Shown here in pieces: positions 1 to 8,446 of a DNA stretch of 64,000 nucleotides. The position numbers and the translations under genes are program-made. Below the pieces are notes generated by a model. That model ran no database searches and was not told the DNA's origin. It saw only the letters and a list, made by a program, of their open reading frames with translations. The stretch comes from Endozoicomonas sp. G2_2 (lineage in GTDB: Bacteria; Pseudomonadota; Gammaproteobacteria; Nevskiales; Salinisphaeraceae), in NCBI RefSeq assembly GCF_017744135.1, contig NZ_JAGHQU010000003.1:1-64000 (forward strand). The letters are read 5' to 3'. How positions within the stretch are numbered: the stretch's first letter is position 1; each line of letters begins with the position of its first letter.

Positions 1-23
1 AAGAACGACCGAAGAAAGAACTC

Positions 24-76
24 AGCGGGCTGACGCCCGCTGACTACGCTGCGCGGATGGCCGCAGAAGCGGCCAT
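24..76. repeat. Two short hairpins at the left edge, next to the cut end of the SDR pseudogene
   Basis: Two perfect inverted repeats lie side by side: agcgggc (24-30) with gcccgct (35-41), and atggccgc (57-64) with gcggccat (69-76). Homology of the neighbouring SDR pseudogene stops abruptly near position 128, so this DNA may be the end of a mobile or repeated element that continues left of the window, or a pair of terminators. No transposase frame is visible in the 76 bases available. The hairpins are seen directly; the mobile-element reading is a guess. Confidence 0.35.
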
Positions 77-511
77 TTAAACCCTGGGGCTCTGGATCGA
101 AACGCTACTGAAACCGGGGTATGGTCGCAGATGCGGCAGGGCGGCGCGGCAGCAGTAGAACACGCCGTCGACGTTGATGCGCATGACGCGCGACCAGTCG
201 TCGTCGCTGGCGTCCGGAATGCGCTTCTGCACCGCCACGCCGGCATTGTTGACCAACACGTCGATCTGGCCGAAGCGCTCGACCGTGGCGTCCATGAGAG
301 CGCGGACCTAGGCGTCGTCGGACACATCGGCCGGGTGAACCAGCACCTTGTCCTTGTTCGGCAGCTGGGCGGCGAGCTGCTCCAGCTTGTCCTGGGTGCG
401 GCCAACGAGCACGACGTTGGCCTGTTCGGGGGCGAAGCGTTTCGCGGTCGCGGCGCCGATACCGGAGCCGGCACCGGTGATGATCACGGCCTTGTCCGTG
501 AAGCGTTCCAT
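77..511 (-). pseudogene. Short-chain dehydrogenase/reductase (SDR) pseudogene, amber codon and truncated 3' end
   Basis: The frame starts at ATG 511-509 with MERFTDKAVIITGAGSGIGA, a classical SDR start with the TGxxxGIG cofactor loop. It runs to VSDDA and meets TAG at 310-308. The same frame continues past the stop with VRALMDATVERFGQIDVLVNN, including the NNAG motif, so the stop replaces what is normally a CAG (Gln) codon: a single C-to-T change. Clear SDR sequence ends at AALPHL (about position 128). The remaining residues to the stop at 77 are unrelated, and the Ser and YxxxK catalytic region is missing. A full SDR is about 250 residues; only about 128 codons remain. The nonsense codon and the lost catalytic half together indicate a dead gene, and readthrough would not restore activity. 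It lies upstream of, and in the same direction as, nothing that would suggest an operon role. Confidence 0.85.
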
Positions 512-860
512 GCGTTGTCCCCGGTGGTTGGAATGACCAAAAAAAGCCGCGACGAACGGCCGCGGCGAGGGCGTGTTGTCGTGTGGCGCGGCCCCGCGTT
601 GTGGCCCAAATAGTGCCAGACAAGGCGCGTGGCGCCGGCCCTGGTCATTCCAGGGGCAAGCCGCGCAACGCCATATGGCGCTATTTGGGCCGCAACCCTC
701 GGGGCCAGCGTCCATTTTCCCGCGATACGGCGTTGCAGCACGCTCATGTAGCACAGCTACACAACGCGCACTGCGCCTTGTCTTGCGGAAAAATGGCCGC
801 TGGCGCGGCGTCGGGCCACACGGCAACACGCCCAATGGCTGTTACAACTACCAAGTTGTC
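512..860. repeat. Noncoding block with two adjacent long imperfect hairpins
   Basis: This stretch of about 350 bases holds no credible gene. It contains two nested inverted-repeat structures. Hairpin A pairs ggcccaaatagtgcc (603-617) with ggcgctatttgggcc (677-691), with one mismatch, and encloses an inner ccctgg/ccaggg stem. Hairpin B pairs 705-723 (ccagcgtccattttcccgc) with 785-803 (gcggaaaaatggccgctgg), with two mismatches, around an inner tgtagc/gctaca stem. Arms of 15-19 bp spaced by 60 bp suggest an intergenic repeat element or structured RNA rather than a terminator. Open frames crossing it are low-complexity shadows. Function unknown. Confidence 0.6.
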
Positions 861-892
861 GACGGATCGGGCCAAATCAAGCCCGATCCGTC
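861..892 (-). terminator. Hairpin terminator downstream of the betaine-synthesis genes
   Basis: A perfect 12-bp inverted repeat, gacggatcgggc (861-872) with gcccgatccgtc (881-892), surrounds an 8-base loop just beyond the SDMT stop codon. It lacks a strong U-tract on the minus strand, so it may be a weak intrinsic terminator or an mRNA-end stabiliser. Confidence 0.55.
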
Positions 893-900
893 GTGCTGGG

Positions 901-1737
901 CTACTGCTTGTCGAAGATCATGATGCCCCAGGCCAGGTGGCCGGCCTTGCCGGCATCGACCCAGTGTTGCAGGCCCTTCTTCATGTTGGCGATATAGTCG
1001 TTTGAAATCGCCGAATCGCGCAGATCGTCCTCCCGCGCTTCTAGCGTTTCACGAATCCCGCCGTAATGACGCGGCACCTGTTCGGTGTGATCCTCGAACT
1101 GGCGCAGCGCGAAGCCGAGCCGTTCGAGCTCGCGCCGGTAGAAACCGGGTGAACCCATGGTTTCCAGCTGGATGCGATCCAGCACCGGCCCGAGCACCCC
1201 GTCGGGGCAATCGTCCGACTGCATCGGGTCGGTGAAGATGAAGCTGCCGCCGGGTTTGAGCACCCGCGCGACTTCCTCGAGCACGCGGGTGCGGTTACCG
1301 GAATGCAGCATCGCGTCCTGCGACCAGACGATATCGAAGGTGTCGTTTTCATACGGCACGTTTTCGAAATCGCCATCGACGATGGTCACGAGCTCGTCCA
1401 GGCCGCGCTCGACGTTCTGTTTGCGGCCGCGCTCGTTTTGCACTTCCGACAGGTTCAGCGACACCACTTCGGCGCCGTAATGCTCGGCCATGTAGCGTGC
1501 CGAGCCGCCATAGCCGCCGCCGATGTCGAGCACTTTCGCGTCCTTGAGCTTGTCGCCGAGCTTGTCGCACATGCGTGCGACGGTCCGGTGGCTGGCGTCC
1601 ACCACCGGCTCCTCGTCAGACTGGTACAGCCCGATGTGGATATCCTCGCCGCCCCAAAGACGGGAGTAGAAGTTCTCGGCGTCGTCGCTGTTGTAGTACG
1701 CCTGGGCGGTTTGTACTGCCTCGGAATACTGCGTCAT
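901..1737 (-). CDS. Sarcosine/dimethylglycine N-methyltransferase (SDMT)
   Basis: A 278-residue SAM-dependent methyltransferase, close to the usual SDMT length. It has the class I SAM motif DIGGGYGGSARY (about residues 71-82), an acidic post-I region, and the motif-IV/V stretch WSQDAMLHSG followed by a LKPGGSF strand. Members of this family methylate sarcosine and dimethylglycine to glycine betaine, the last two steps of the route that starts from glycine. The gene lies 13 bases after the glycine/sarcosine methyltransferase gene on the same strand, the classic two-gene order in halophiles. Together the pair makes betaine in the cytoplasm at a cost of three SAM per molecule. A sterol-type or generic methyltransferase is the alternative, but the tandem partner makes SDMT most likely. 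Confidence 0.9.
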   Translation of the reverse strand: MTQYSEAVQTAQAYYNSDDAENFYSRLWGGEDIHIGLYQSDEEPVVDASHRTVARMCDKLGDKLKDAKVLDIGGGYGGSARYMAEHYGAEVVSLNLSEVQNERGRKQNVERGLDELVTIVDGDFENVPYENDTFDIVWSQDAMLHSGNRTRVLEEVARVLKPGGSFIFTDPMQSDDCPDGVLGPVLDRIQLETMGSPGFYRRELERLGFALRQFEDHTEQVPRHYGGIRETLEAREDDLRDSAISNDYIANMKKGLQHWVDAGKAGHLAWGIMIFDKQ

Positions 1738-1750
1738 GTTGCCTCCGCGA

Positions 1751-2614
1751 TTACTTGGATGCCTTGGCTTCGTCTGCGTCCTCGTCCTGAGGCCGATAGG
1801 CCTTTTCGGCCACGTGGATGAAGAAGTCCGGATCCTCTTCGCGGTAGCTGCTCTGGAAGTCCCCGTAGGTGGTCACCGACTGGAAGCCCACCTGGTGCAT
1901 CAGATCGTGCACATAGTTCTTGCGCAGCGGAAACATGTTGAGGTGGTAGACCGAGCCGTCGTCCGAGAACTCGTAGCGAAAGCGCGCCAGGCCTTCGTCG
2001 ATGTGCTCGGGCGCGGCGGATACGCCTTCGCCGCAGTAGTAGTACTTGTGGCCGGGCTTGGATTTGCCTTCGAGCAGCGCGTCGTAGTTGCGCTGGTCGA
2101 GGATCAGAATCCCGTCGTGCTTGAGCATGGAATAGAACTCGGCCAGCGTGCGACGCCGATCGTGTTCGTTGAAAATATGGGTGAAGGAATTGCCCAGACA
2201 GATGATGGCGTCGTAGCGCCCCACCACGTCGCGCGACATCCAGCGCCAGTCGCTGTGCACCGTGGACAGGATCATGCCGCGGTCGCGGGCGTTGTCGAAC
2301 GCCTTGGCGAGCATTTGCGGGCTGCCGTCGACGCTGGCGACCTCGAAACCGGCCTTCAGTAGTTGCACGGAGTGAAATCCGGTGCCTGTTGCTGCATCAA
2401 TAACGGAAGTGCAGCCGTACTTCTTCAGAACGTCGATGAAGAAGCTGCCTTCGCTGGCGGCCCGACCGTCCCAGTCGATGAGGTCGTCCCAGCGTTCCAC
2501 GAAGTCGTGGACATATTCGTGTTGATAGTGGTCGGTTTCGCGCACTTCGGTTGGCTGCTGGCCGAACTCCTGAGTGCGTTTGAACATCACGTTGTCGGTT
2601 GCTGCGTTTGTCAT
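1751..2614 (-). CDS. Glycine/sarcosine N-methyltransferase (GSMT)
   Basis: A 287-residue class I methyltransferase with a SAM loop VIDAATGTGFHSVQL (about residues 71-85) and the upstream signature RWDDLIDWDGRA (41-52), typical of bacterial GSMT. The family converts glycine to sarcosine and then to dimethylglycine. The C-terminal tail is acidic (EDADEAKASK end), as often seen in halophile proteins. It is the first gene of the GSMT-SDMT pair. The start is ATG 2614-2612 with a GGGGA ribosome site about 10 bases upstream on the minus strand. About 280 bases separate it from the divergent DNA ligase gene, so its promoter, presumably salt-responsive, should lie within 2615-2890; no convincing -35/-10 pair could be assigned there. 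Confidence 0.9.
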   Translation of the reverse strand: MTNAATDNVMFKRTQEFGQQPTEVRETDHYQHEYVHDFVERWDDLIDWDGRAASEGSFFIDVLKKYGCTSVIDAATGTGFHSVQLLKAGFEVASVDGSPQMLAKAFDNARDRGMILSTVHSDWRWMSRDVVGRYDAIICLGNSFTHIFNEHDRRRTLAEFYSMLKHDGILILDQRNYDALLEGKSKPGHKYYYCGEGVSAAPEHIDEGLARFRYEFSDDGSVYHLNMFPLRKNYVHDLMHQVGFQSVTTYGDFQSSYREEDPDFFIHVAEKAYRPQDEDADEAKASK

Positions 2615-2768
2615 ACACGAAATTCCCCGTCGCGGTGCGGTCGCGCCTCGACCCCTTGCCGCAATCTTTCAAATGGTCACTACTACCGTATGCAACCGAT
2701 GCGCCAGACTTCAATTCAGTTCGGCCATGTCGCTGTTCGGTCACGAGAACAGCCTGCCGGACGGTTGT

Positions 2769-2788
2769 GATCGGGACATGACCCGATC
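2769..2788. promoter_or_regulatory. Inverted repeat in the GSMT/ligase divergent region
   Basis: gatcggg (2769-2775) and cccgatc (2782-2788) form a 7-bp perfect inverted repeat with a 6-base centre, about 110 bases upstream of the ligase start. It could be an operator for either divergent transcript. There is no match to a site that can be named. Confidence 0.25.
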
Positions 2789-2895
2789 GGCTCATGAGCG
2801 CATTCGGGCGCCTTCGGTGCACGCATACCGTGCAATGCCAACGTTTTTGGGACGTCGTGGTGCAAAGCGGTCACAGGGCTCGGGGCTGCGCTGAT

Positions 2896-4530
2896 ATGCG
2901 ATCGTTCACTGCGCTCTACACACGTCTGGATGCCAGCACGGCGACCAACGACAAGGTCGCGGCCATGCGCGATTACTTCGCGAGCGCCCCGGCGGCGGAT
3001 GCGGCCTGGGCCGTGTCGTTCTTGTGCGGCCGGCGTATCAAGCGCCTCATTCCGTCGGCACGACTGCGTGAATGGACGGCCGAAGCCATCGACATGCCGC
3101 TCTGGCTGGTCGAGGAAAGCTATTCGGCGGTCGGGGACCTCGCTGAAACCGTGACCCTGCTGCTCGACGAGATCGAAACCGGCAGCGCGGGCCTGGATAT
3201 CGCCCTGCATGACTGGGTGGAGCAGCGCATCCTGCCGCTGCGTAACATGGACGACGATGCCCGTCAGGCGCATATCGTCGACTACTGGCGCGAGCTGCCC
3301 ACCGATGCGCGCTTCACCCTCAACAAACTGCTGACCGGCGCCTTTCGGGTCGGCGTATCGCGGCGTCTGGTCACGCGTGCGCTCGCCGAGACCGCTAATA
3401 TCGAGCCGGCGCGTATCGCCCATCGGCTAATGGGCCGCTGGCAGCCCACGCCGGACTTCTTCGAGCGGCTCGTTGATCCCGAAGACCGCGGCGAGGATGC
3501 CGCTCAGCCCTATCCCTTCTTCCTCGCCTCGCCGATCGAACAGGCGCCCATCGCAACGATGGCCGACCTCGGCGAACCCGCCGACTGGCATGCGGAATGG
3601 AAATGGGACGGTATCCGTGCCCAGCTCATTCGTCGCCAGGGCCAGTGCCATATCTGGTCGCGCGGCGAGGACCTGATGGAAGGCCGCTTTCCCGAGATCG
3701 AACAGGCAGCCGCCGAGCTGCCGGACGGCTGCGTGCTCGACGGCGAGATTCTGGCCTGGGTCGCGGGCGAACCACGGGCGCTGCCGTTCGCGCGCCTGCA
3801 GCGGCGCATCGGCCGGCTCAAGCCGTCGGCGAAGATGCAGGCCAATCATCCGGTACGGTTTCTGGCCTACGACCTCATGGAAGCCGGCGGGCACGATATT
3901 CGCGATACGCCGATCGAAGCGCGCCGCTCGCGGTTGCGCGACATTGTGGGCGAGCACGACGACAACGCGCGGATCACCCTGTCGGCGGACGTGGCGGCGG
4001 CAAGCTGGGACGAGCTCGCCGAACTGCGCGAACGCAGCCGTGAGTTCGCCACCGAGGGCTTCGTGCTCAAGCGCGCCGGCTCGCCTTACCGCGTGGGGCG
4101 TACCCGCGGCGACTGGTGGAAATGGAAGGTCGACCCGTATTCCGTCGACGCGGTGCTGCTCTATGCCCAGCCGGGCAGCGGTCGGCGTTCGAATCTGTTG
4201 ACCGACTATACGTTCGCGGTTTGGGACGGCGACGATCTGGTGCCCTTCGCCAAGGCCTATTCGGGGCTCACCGACGAGGAAATCGGCCAGGTCGACCACT
4301 GGATCCGTCGGCATACGAAGGAACGCTTCGGGCCGGTCCGCTCGGTCGAACCGACCCACGTTTTCGAACTGCACTTCGAGGGTATTCAGGCGTCCAACCG
4401 GCACAAGTCCGGCATCGCGGTACGCTTTCCGCGCATCGCACGCTGGCGTCACGACAAGCGTATTCAGGACGCCGACAGTCTCGACGGCGTAAAAGCGCTG
4501 CTTCCGGCCGAGGAAAAGGTAACGCCATGA
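2896..4530 (+). CDS. ATP-dependent DNA ligase (LigB/LigC-like, repair-operon type)
   Basis: A 544-residue ligase that seals nicks using ATP. An N-terminal helical DNA-binding domain covers about the first 200 residues. The nucleotidyltransferase motif I is EWKWDGIRAQL, with the AMP-accepting Lys at about residue 236. Further motifs are DGEILAW (III), EGFVLKR (IV) and WWKWKVDPYS (V), followed by an OB-fold C-terminal part. This is the family called cisplatin-damage-response ligase in other bacteria, which works alongside an Lhr-like helicase and a PdeM nuclease, both found downstream here. The start chosen is ATG 2896 (MRSFTALYTRLDAS), which matches the family's N-terminus; the longer open frame from 2794 adds unrelated residues. 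Its stop overlaps the next start (ATGA). The MBL-fold exonuclease that usually precedes this gene is absent. Confidence 0.93.
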   Translation: MRSFTALYTRLDASTATNDKVAAMRDYFASAPAADAAWAVSFLCGRRIKRLIPSARLREWTAEAIDMPLWLVEESYSAVGDLAETVTLLLDEIETGSAGLDIALHDWVEQRILPLRNMDDDARQAHIVDYWRELPTDARFTLNKLLTGAFRVGVSRRLVTRALAETANIEPARIAHRLMGRWQPTPDFFERLVDPEDRGEDAAQPYPFFLASPIEQAPIATMADLGEPADWHAEWKWDGIRAQLIRRQGQCHIWSRGEDLMEGRFPEIEQAAAELPDGCVLDGEILAWVAGEPRALPFARLQRRIGRLKPSAKMQANHPVRFLAYDLMEAGGHDIRDTPIEARRSRLRDIVGEHDDNARITLSADVAAASWDELAELRERSREFATEGFVLKRAGSPYRVGRTRGDWWKWKVDPYSVDAVLLYAQPGSGRRSNLLTDYTFAVWDGDDLVPFAKAYSGLTDEEIGQVDHWIRRHTKERFGPVRSVEPTHVFELHFEGIQASNRHKSGIAVRFPRIARWRHDKRIQDADSLDGVKALLPAEEKVTP

Positions 4531-4850
4531 ACGCCCACAGCGAACACGATCAAACCGCGCCGCACGCCGCCACGCGGCGCCACGTACGCTGGCAGGACAT
4601 GACCTGGAAGGATTATGTTCGCATCGCGGCGGGCGTCGTGATGTTCGTGCTCGGCATCGTCGGCCTGGTGCTGCCGGTGCTTCAGGGCGTGCTGTTCTTG
4701 ATCATCTCGGCGATTCTGCTCGCGCCATACTCGCGCTGGGTGTCCAAACAGCTGGACCGCGGCGAGCGGCGCTTTCCCTGGGTCGCCGCCAAGGCGCGTT
4801 CGATCACCCAGCGCTGGCGACGCAAGGCCGATCGGCATGATCCGTCCTGA
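4527..4850 (+). CDS. Small PGPGW-like transmembrane protein inside the repair operon
   Basis: A 107-residue protein starting at ATG 4527, overlapping the ligase stop by four bases (ATGA), so translation is probably coupled. After a polar, His-rich N-terminus there is one long hydrophobic hairpin, about residues 33-66 (IAAGVVMFVLGIVGLVLPVL, then FLIISAILLAPY), followed by a basic amphipathic tail rich in Arg/Lys. This resembles the putative transmembrane PGPGW family in length and layout. Its role is unknown. Its position between a ligase and a helicase that normally sit together is unusual, and could mean membrane tethering of the repair complex or simply a hitch-hiking gene. Confidence 0.75.
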   Translation: MNAHSEHDQTAPHAATRRHVRWQDMTWKDYVRIAAGVVMFVLGIVGLVLPVLQGVLFLIISAILLAPYSRWVSKQLDRGERRFPWVAAKARSITQRWRRKADRHDPS

Positions 4851-4875
4851 CGCTGCACTCTGATGATCGGCTCGG

Positions 4876-7401
4876 ATGAATAGGCTGGCGCGGCAGCCGG
4901 CTGCGCCGTCGGCCACCACCCGAATCGAAGACTGGTTCGCCGCGCGCGATTGGCAGGTCTTCGACTTCCAGCGCGAGGCCTGGGCAGCCTACGCGAACGG
5001 CGAATCGGGCCTGATCCATGCGCCGACCGGCACCGGCAAGACGCTGGCCGCCTGGTTTGGCGCGCTCGACCACTGGCTCACGACAACCGATGACGTCGAC
5101 GCCACGCCGGGCCTGACCGTGCTCTGGATCACGCCGCTCCGGGCGCTGGCCGCCGATACCACGGCGCATCTGGAAGCCAGTGCCGCCGAACTGGGGCTGA
5201 ACTGGACCGTGGAGCGGCGCACCGGCGATACCAAGAGCCATATCAAGGCACGCCAGCGCAAGAAGCTGCCGAGCGCGCTGGTCACCACGCCGGAAAGCCT
5301 GTGCCTGCTGCTGTCCTATGCCGAGCACGAAAAGCTGTTCGCTACCCTGGAAGTCGTGGTCGTCGACGAATGGCATGAGCTGCTCTCGACCAAGCGCGGG
5401 GTGCAGCTGGAGCTGGCGCTTGCGCGTCTGCGGGGTTTACGGCCGGCGCTGCGCACCTGGGGGCTGTCGGCCACGCTGGCCAATCTCGACGAAGCCGCGG
5501 ATGCGCTGACCGGCGGCGCGACGGCACGCTCGATTCGCGGCCTGGTTCCAGCCGAGACCCGGATCGAGGCGCTCGTTCCCGAGACCATCGAGCGCTTTCC
5601 CTGGGCCGGGCATCTGGGCACGCGCCTGGTCGAGCCGGTGATCGCCGCGCTCGAAGCCGCCGAGACCACGCTGTTGTTCACCAACACCCGGTCGCAGGCC
5701 GAGCTCTGGCATCAGGCGCTGCTGCGCGCGCGACCCGACTGGCTCGAATACATCGCGCTGCATCACGGTTCGCTGGATCGCGACCTGCGCGATCGGGTGG
5801 AAGCGATGATCGCCGACGGGCGGCTGCGTTGCGTGGTGGCCACGAGCAGCCTCGATCTGGGCGTGGATTTCTCGCCGGTCGACCAGGTGATCCAGATCGG
5901 CAGCCCCAAGGGTGTGGCGCGCCTGCTCCAGCGCGCCGGGCGTTCCGGCCATCGGCCCGGTGTGGCCAGCCGGATTCTGTGTGTGCCGACCCATGCCTTC
6001 GAGCTGGTCGAGATCGCGGCCGCGCGGCGCAAGGCGCTGGCCGGCGAGGTCGAGGCGCGCGAGCCGCTGGCCGGCGCGCTGGACGTGCTCGCCCAGCATA
6101 TCGTCACCCGCGCGCTGGGCAGCACGCGCGACGGCGGGGTGGACCAGACCTCTCTGCTTGCCGAGGTGCGCAGCAGCCGCGCCTACCGCGACTTGAGCGA
6201 TGCCGAGTGGCGCTGGACGCTGGATTTCGTCACCCGCGGCGGCGCGGCGCTTTCGGCCTATCCGGAGTTCCGGCGCGTCGAGGAGAACGACGGCCGCCTG
6301 CGGGTCACCGATCGGCGTATCGCCCGTCGGCATCGCATGACCATGGGCACGATCACCTCCGACGCGGCGATGAGCGTGCAGTTCGTTAAGGGCGGGCGGC
6401 TCGGCACGGTGGAGGAGCGCTTCATCGCCCAGCTCAAGCCCGGTGACGTATTCCTGTTCTCCGGGCGGCTGCTGGAACTCGCGCGTGTGCGTGATCTGAC
6501 CGCCTATGTGAAAACCGCCACGCGCAAGAACCGCCAGGTACCGCGCTGGGCCGGTGGACGCATGGCGATATCGGGCACGCTGGCGGACGCGATCCGCGCG
6601 CTGCTCGAAGCAGCCCGCGATAACGACTACCGCGAACCCGAGCTGGCCGCGATTCGTGATCTGCTGGAAATCCAGCGTCGCTGGTCGGCGCTGCCGGCCG
6701 CGCATGAGCTGCTCGTCGAGCACGTCACCAGCCGCGAGGGCCGGCACTGGTTCTTCTATCCGTTTGCGGGCCGGCTCGCCCATGAGGGGCTGTCGGCGTT
6801 GGTGGCCTGGCGGCTGGCGCGTATCCACAAGGCGTCGTTCCGGTTCTCGGTGAACGACTACGGCTTCGAACTGGTCACCCGTAATAAGGTCGACTTCAGC
6901 GAAACCGAGTTAAGGGCCGCGCTATCGCCGGACAATCTCGTCGAAGACCTCATGGCCTGTCTGAACGCCGCCGAGCTGTCCAAGCGGGCGTTTCGCGATA
7001 TCGCGCGCATTGCCGGTCTGGTATTTTCCGGCTACCCCGGCGCGCACAAGAGCGCACGCCAGGTCCAGGCCTCCAGCGGACTGGTGTTCGACGTGCTCAC
7101 CCGCTACGACGCCGACAACCTGCTGCTCGACCAGGCCCGGCGCGAAGTGCTCGAACGCGAACTGGAGTTCAACCGCGTGCATGCCGCGCTCGAACGCATC
7201 GCGCAGCAGTCGTTATGCGTCGCGAACCCGCCGCGGCTCACGCCGCTGGGTTTTCCGCTCTGGGTCGAGCGCGTGGCCAGCCAGGTATCGAACGAGTCCT
7301 GGCGTGACCGCGTCGAGCGCATGACGGTGCAGCTGGAAAAAGCCGCGGACAAAAAGCCGCGTAAGTCGACCGCAAGCGAACGCAAATGGGAAGGCAGATA
7401 G
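4876..7401 (+). CDS. Ligase-associated DEXH-box helicase (Lhr-Core type)
   Basis: An 841-residue superfamily 2 helicase. Walker A is APTGTGKT (residues 49-56), the box II motif is DEWH (164-167), motif III is LSATLAN, and the second RecA domain carries QRAGRSGHR (motif VI). After the RecA domains come a winged-helix-like region and the C-terminal domain shared with Lhr-Core proteins. These helicases are ATP-dependent 3'-to-5' translocases on single-stranded DNA, known to unwind RNA-DNA hybrids and to be encoded next to an ATP-dependent ligase and a phosphoesterase. It starts 25 bases after the membrane-protein stop, so it is most likely in one operon with the ligase. A stand-alone ATPase role is unlikely given the intact motifs. 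Confidence 0.93.
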   Translation: MNRLARQPAAPSATTRIEDWFAARDWQVFDFQREAWAAYANGESGLIHAPTGTGKTLAAWFGALDHWLTTTDDVDATPGLTVLWITPLRALAADTTAHLEASAAELGLNWTVERRTGDTKSHIKARQRKKLPSALVTTPESLCLLLSYAEHEKLFATLEVVVVDEWHELLSTKRGVQLELALARLRGLRPALRTWGLSATLANLDEAADALTGGATARSIRGLVPAETRIEALVPETIERFPWAGHLGTRLVEPVIAALEAAETTLLFTNTRSQAELWHQALLRARPDWLEYIALHHGSLDRDLRDRVEAMIADGRLRCVVATSSLDLGVDFSPVDQVIQIGSPKGVARLLQRAGRSGHRPGVASRILCVPTHAFELVEIAAARRKALAGEVEAREPLAGALDVLAQHIVTRALGSTRDGGVDQTSLLAEVRSSRAYRDLSDAEWRWTLDFVTRGGAALSAYPEFRRVEENDGRLRVTDRRIARRHRMTMGTITSDAAMSVQFVKGGRLGTVEERFIAQLKPGDVFLFSGRLLELARVRDLTAYVKTATRKNRQVPRWAGGRMAISGTLADAIRALLEAARDNDYREPELAAIRDLLEIQRRWSALPAAHELLVEHVTSREGRHWFFYPFAGRLAHEGLSALVAWRLARIHKASFRFSVNDYGFELVTRNKVDFSETELRAALSPDNLVEDLMACLNAAELSKRAFRDIARIAGLVFSGYPGAHKSARQVQASSGLVFDVLTRYDADNLLLDQARREVLERELEFNRVHAALERIAQQSLCVANPPRLTPLGFPLWVERVASQVSNESWRDRVERMTVQLEKAADKKPRKSTASERKWEGR

Positions 7402-7741
7402 AAGACAGGTTGTTGGCAGCGCGGGTTAGCGGCGTTGCCCACTTTCAACCGATGTGGCGTTAATCGAGTGGGGCCCCGAGTACGTATGGGTTCAGCCAGC
7501 GCGTGCATTCGGTCGAAAGCACGTTTGCCTCACGCAAAGGCGCGAAGACGCAAAGAACGACAGCCGGCTTTTCGATCGCGCGGGTCTGACTTGTTTTGGT
7601 GTCTTCGCGGCTTTGCGTGAAACCATCGCAAGCGCACGCATACCGGTGGAGTGGCCCGTCTAACCGGGGCGTCGGGCAACATCACGATCCTTTCTTTTTT
7701 ATTTGCGCTCTTCGCGTTCAGTTGCGGACTATCAAAAAGCA
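7402..7741. other. Intergenic stretch of about 340 bases with a palindromic repeat, no gene
   Basis: This gap separates the helicase from pdeM, genes that usually abut. Its centre holds a CGCAAAG-type palindromic repeat (listed separately), and a degenerate piece of the same motif may follow near 7697-7715 (tttgcgctcttcgcgttc). No coding frame here has credible start, composition or homology. The insertion probably splits a once-contiguous operon. Confidence 0.6.
7528..7623. repeat. CGCAAAG-type palindromic repeat, copy 1
   Basis: The left arm cctcacgcaaaggcgcgaag (7528-7547, continuing to 7556) pairs with the right arm at 7595-7621 (ending ggctttgcgtga). The arms are about 27 bp with few mismatches, around a spacer of about 40 bp. 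A second copy with the same arm sequence lies at 41543-41614. Such short palindromic units behave like MITE or REP-type intergenic repeats. Confidence 0.65.
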
Positions 7742-8446
7742 ATGACTCTCAGCGCGGAACACATTTCAAGCACGAGCCACGCAGCGCTGGAACTCGCCGG
7801 CGAGCGCTTGCTGCTGCGCGCGGATCACAGCGTCTACTGGCCGGCCGCACGCACGCTGTTGGTCGCCGATACCCATTTCGGCAAGGCCGGCGTGTTTCGA
7901 CAACAAGGCCTGGGGGTGCCGCGCGGCACGACCGATGCGGACCTGAACCGGCTGGGTGCTGCGTTGACCGAGACCGGCGCCGCGCGGCTGATCGTTCTCG
8001 GCGATTTCGTCCATGCGCCGCCGAGCGCTGATGCGCCCTGGCTGGCGCGCTTCGCGGCCTGGCGCGAGCGTTTTGCGGCTGTCGAGATGATCGTCACCCG
8101 CGGCAACCACGATCGCGCCGATCGACTGCCGATTGACTGCGATATCGGCTGGCATGCCGGCAGCCTGCTGGAAGCGCCGTTCGTGTTGCGCCACGAACCC
8201 GCGGCAGATGCCCGCGGGCCGGTACTCGCCGGGCATGTCCATCCGGTCGTGCGCCTGGGCGATGGCAGCGAAAGCCTGCGCGTGCCGGTGTTCTGGCGTC
8301 ATGCCGACGGGCTGATGCTGCCGGCGTTCTGCAGCTTTGCCGGTGGCGGGCGGGTGTCGCCGCGTGCAGGCGATCGCGTGTTCGTGGTCGGCGAGGGCGA
8401 GGTCGTGGAAGCGATGACGCCGGGCGGCCGGACGCGCGCTCAGTGA
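7742..8446 (+). CDS. pdeM: Ligase-associated DNA damage response endonuclease PdeM
   Basis: A 234-residue calcineurin-like phosphoesterase. The metal-binding motifs appear in order: DTHFGK (Asp43, His45), GDFVH (Asp88, His91), GNHD (121-124) and the late GHVHP. This family of manganese-dependent nucleases is encoded with the ATP-dependent ligase and Lhr-Core helicase in many proteobacteria, as here. The start chosen is ATG 7742 (MTLSAEHISS); the frame is open further upstream to 7703, but that adds a tail from repeat-rich DNA. Its end overlaps the MATE gene start by four bases (GTGA). Confidence 0.88.
   Translation: MTLSAEHISSTSHAALELAGERLLLRADHSVYWPAARTLLVADTHFGKAGVFRQQGLGVPRGTTDADLNRLGAALTETGAARLIVLGDFVHAPPSADAPWLARFAAWRERFAAVEMIVTRGNHDRADRLPIDCDIGWHAGSLLEAPFVLRHEPAADARGPVLAGHVHPVVRLGDGSESLRVPVFWRHADGLMLPAFCSFAGGGRVSPRAGDRVFVVGEGEVVEAMTPGGRTRAQ

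Noticed and set aside
105-623. Long minus-strand frames overlapping the SDR pseudogene in other registers
   Set aside because: They read the SDR DNA out of frame and give Arg-rich residues without motifs.
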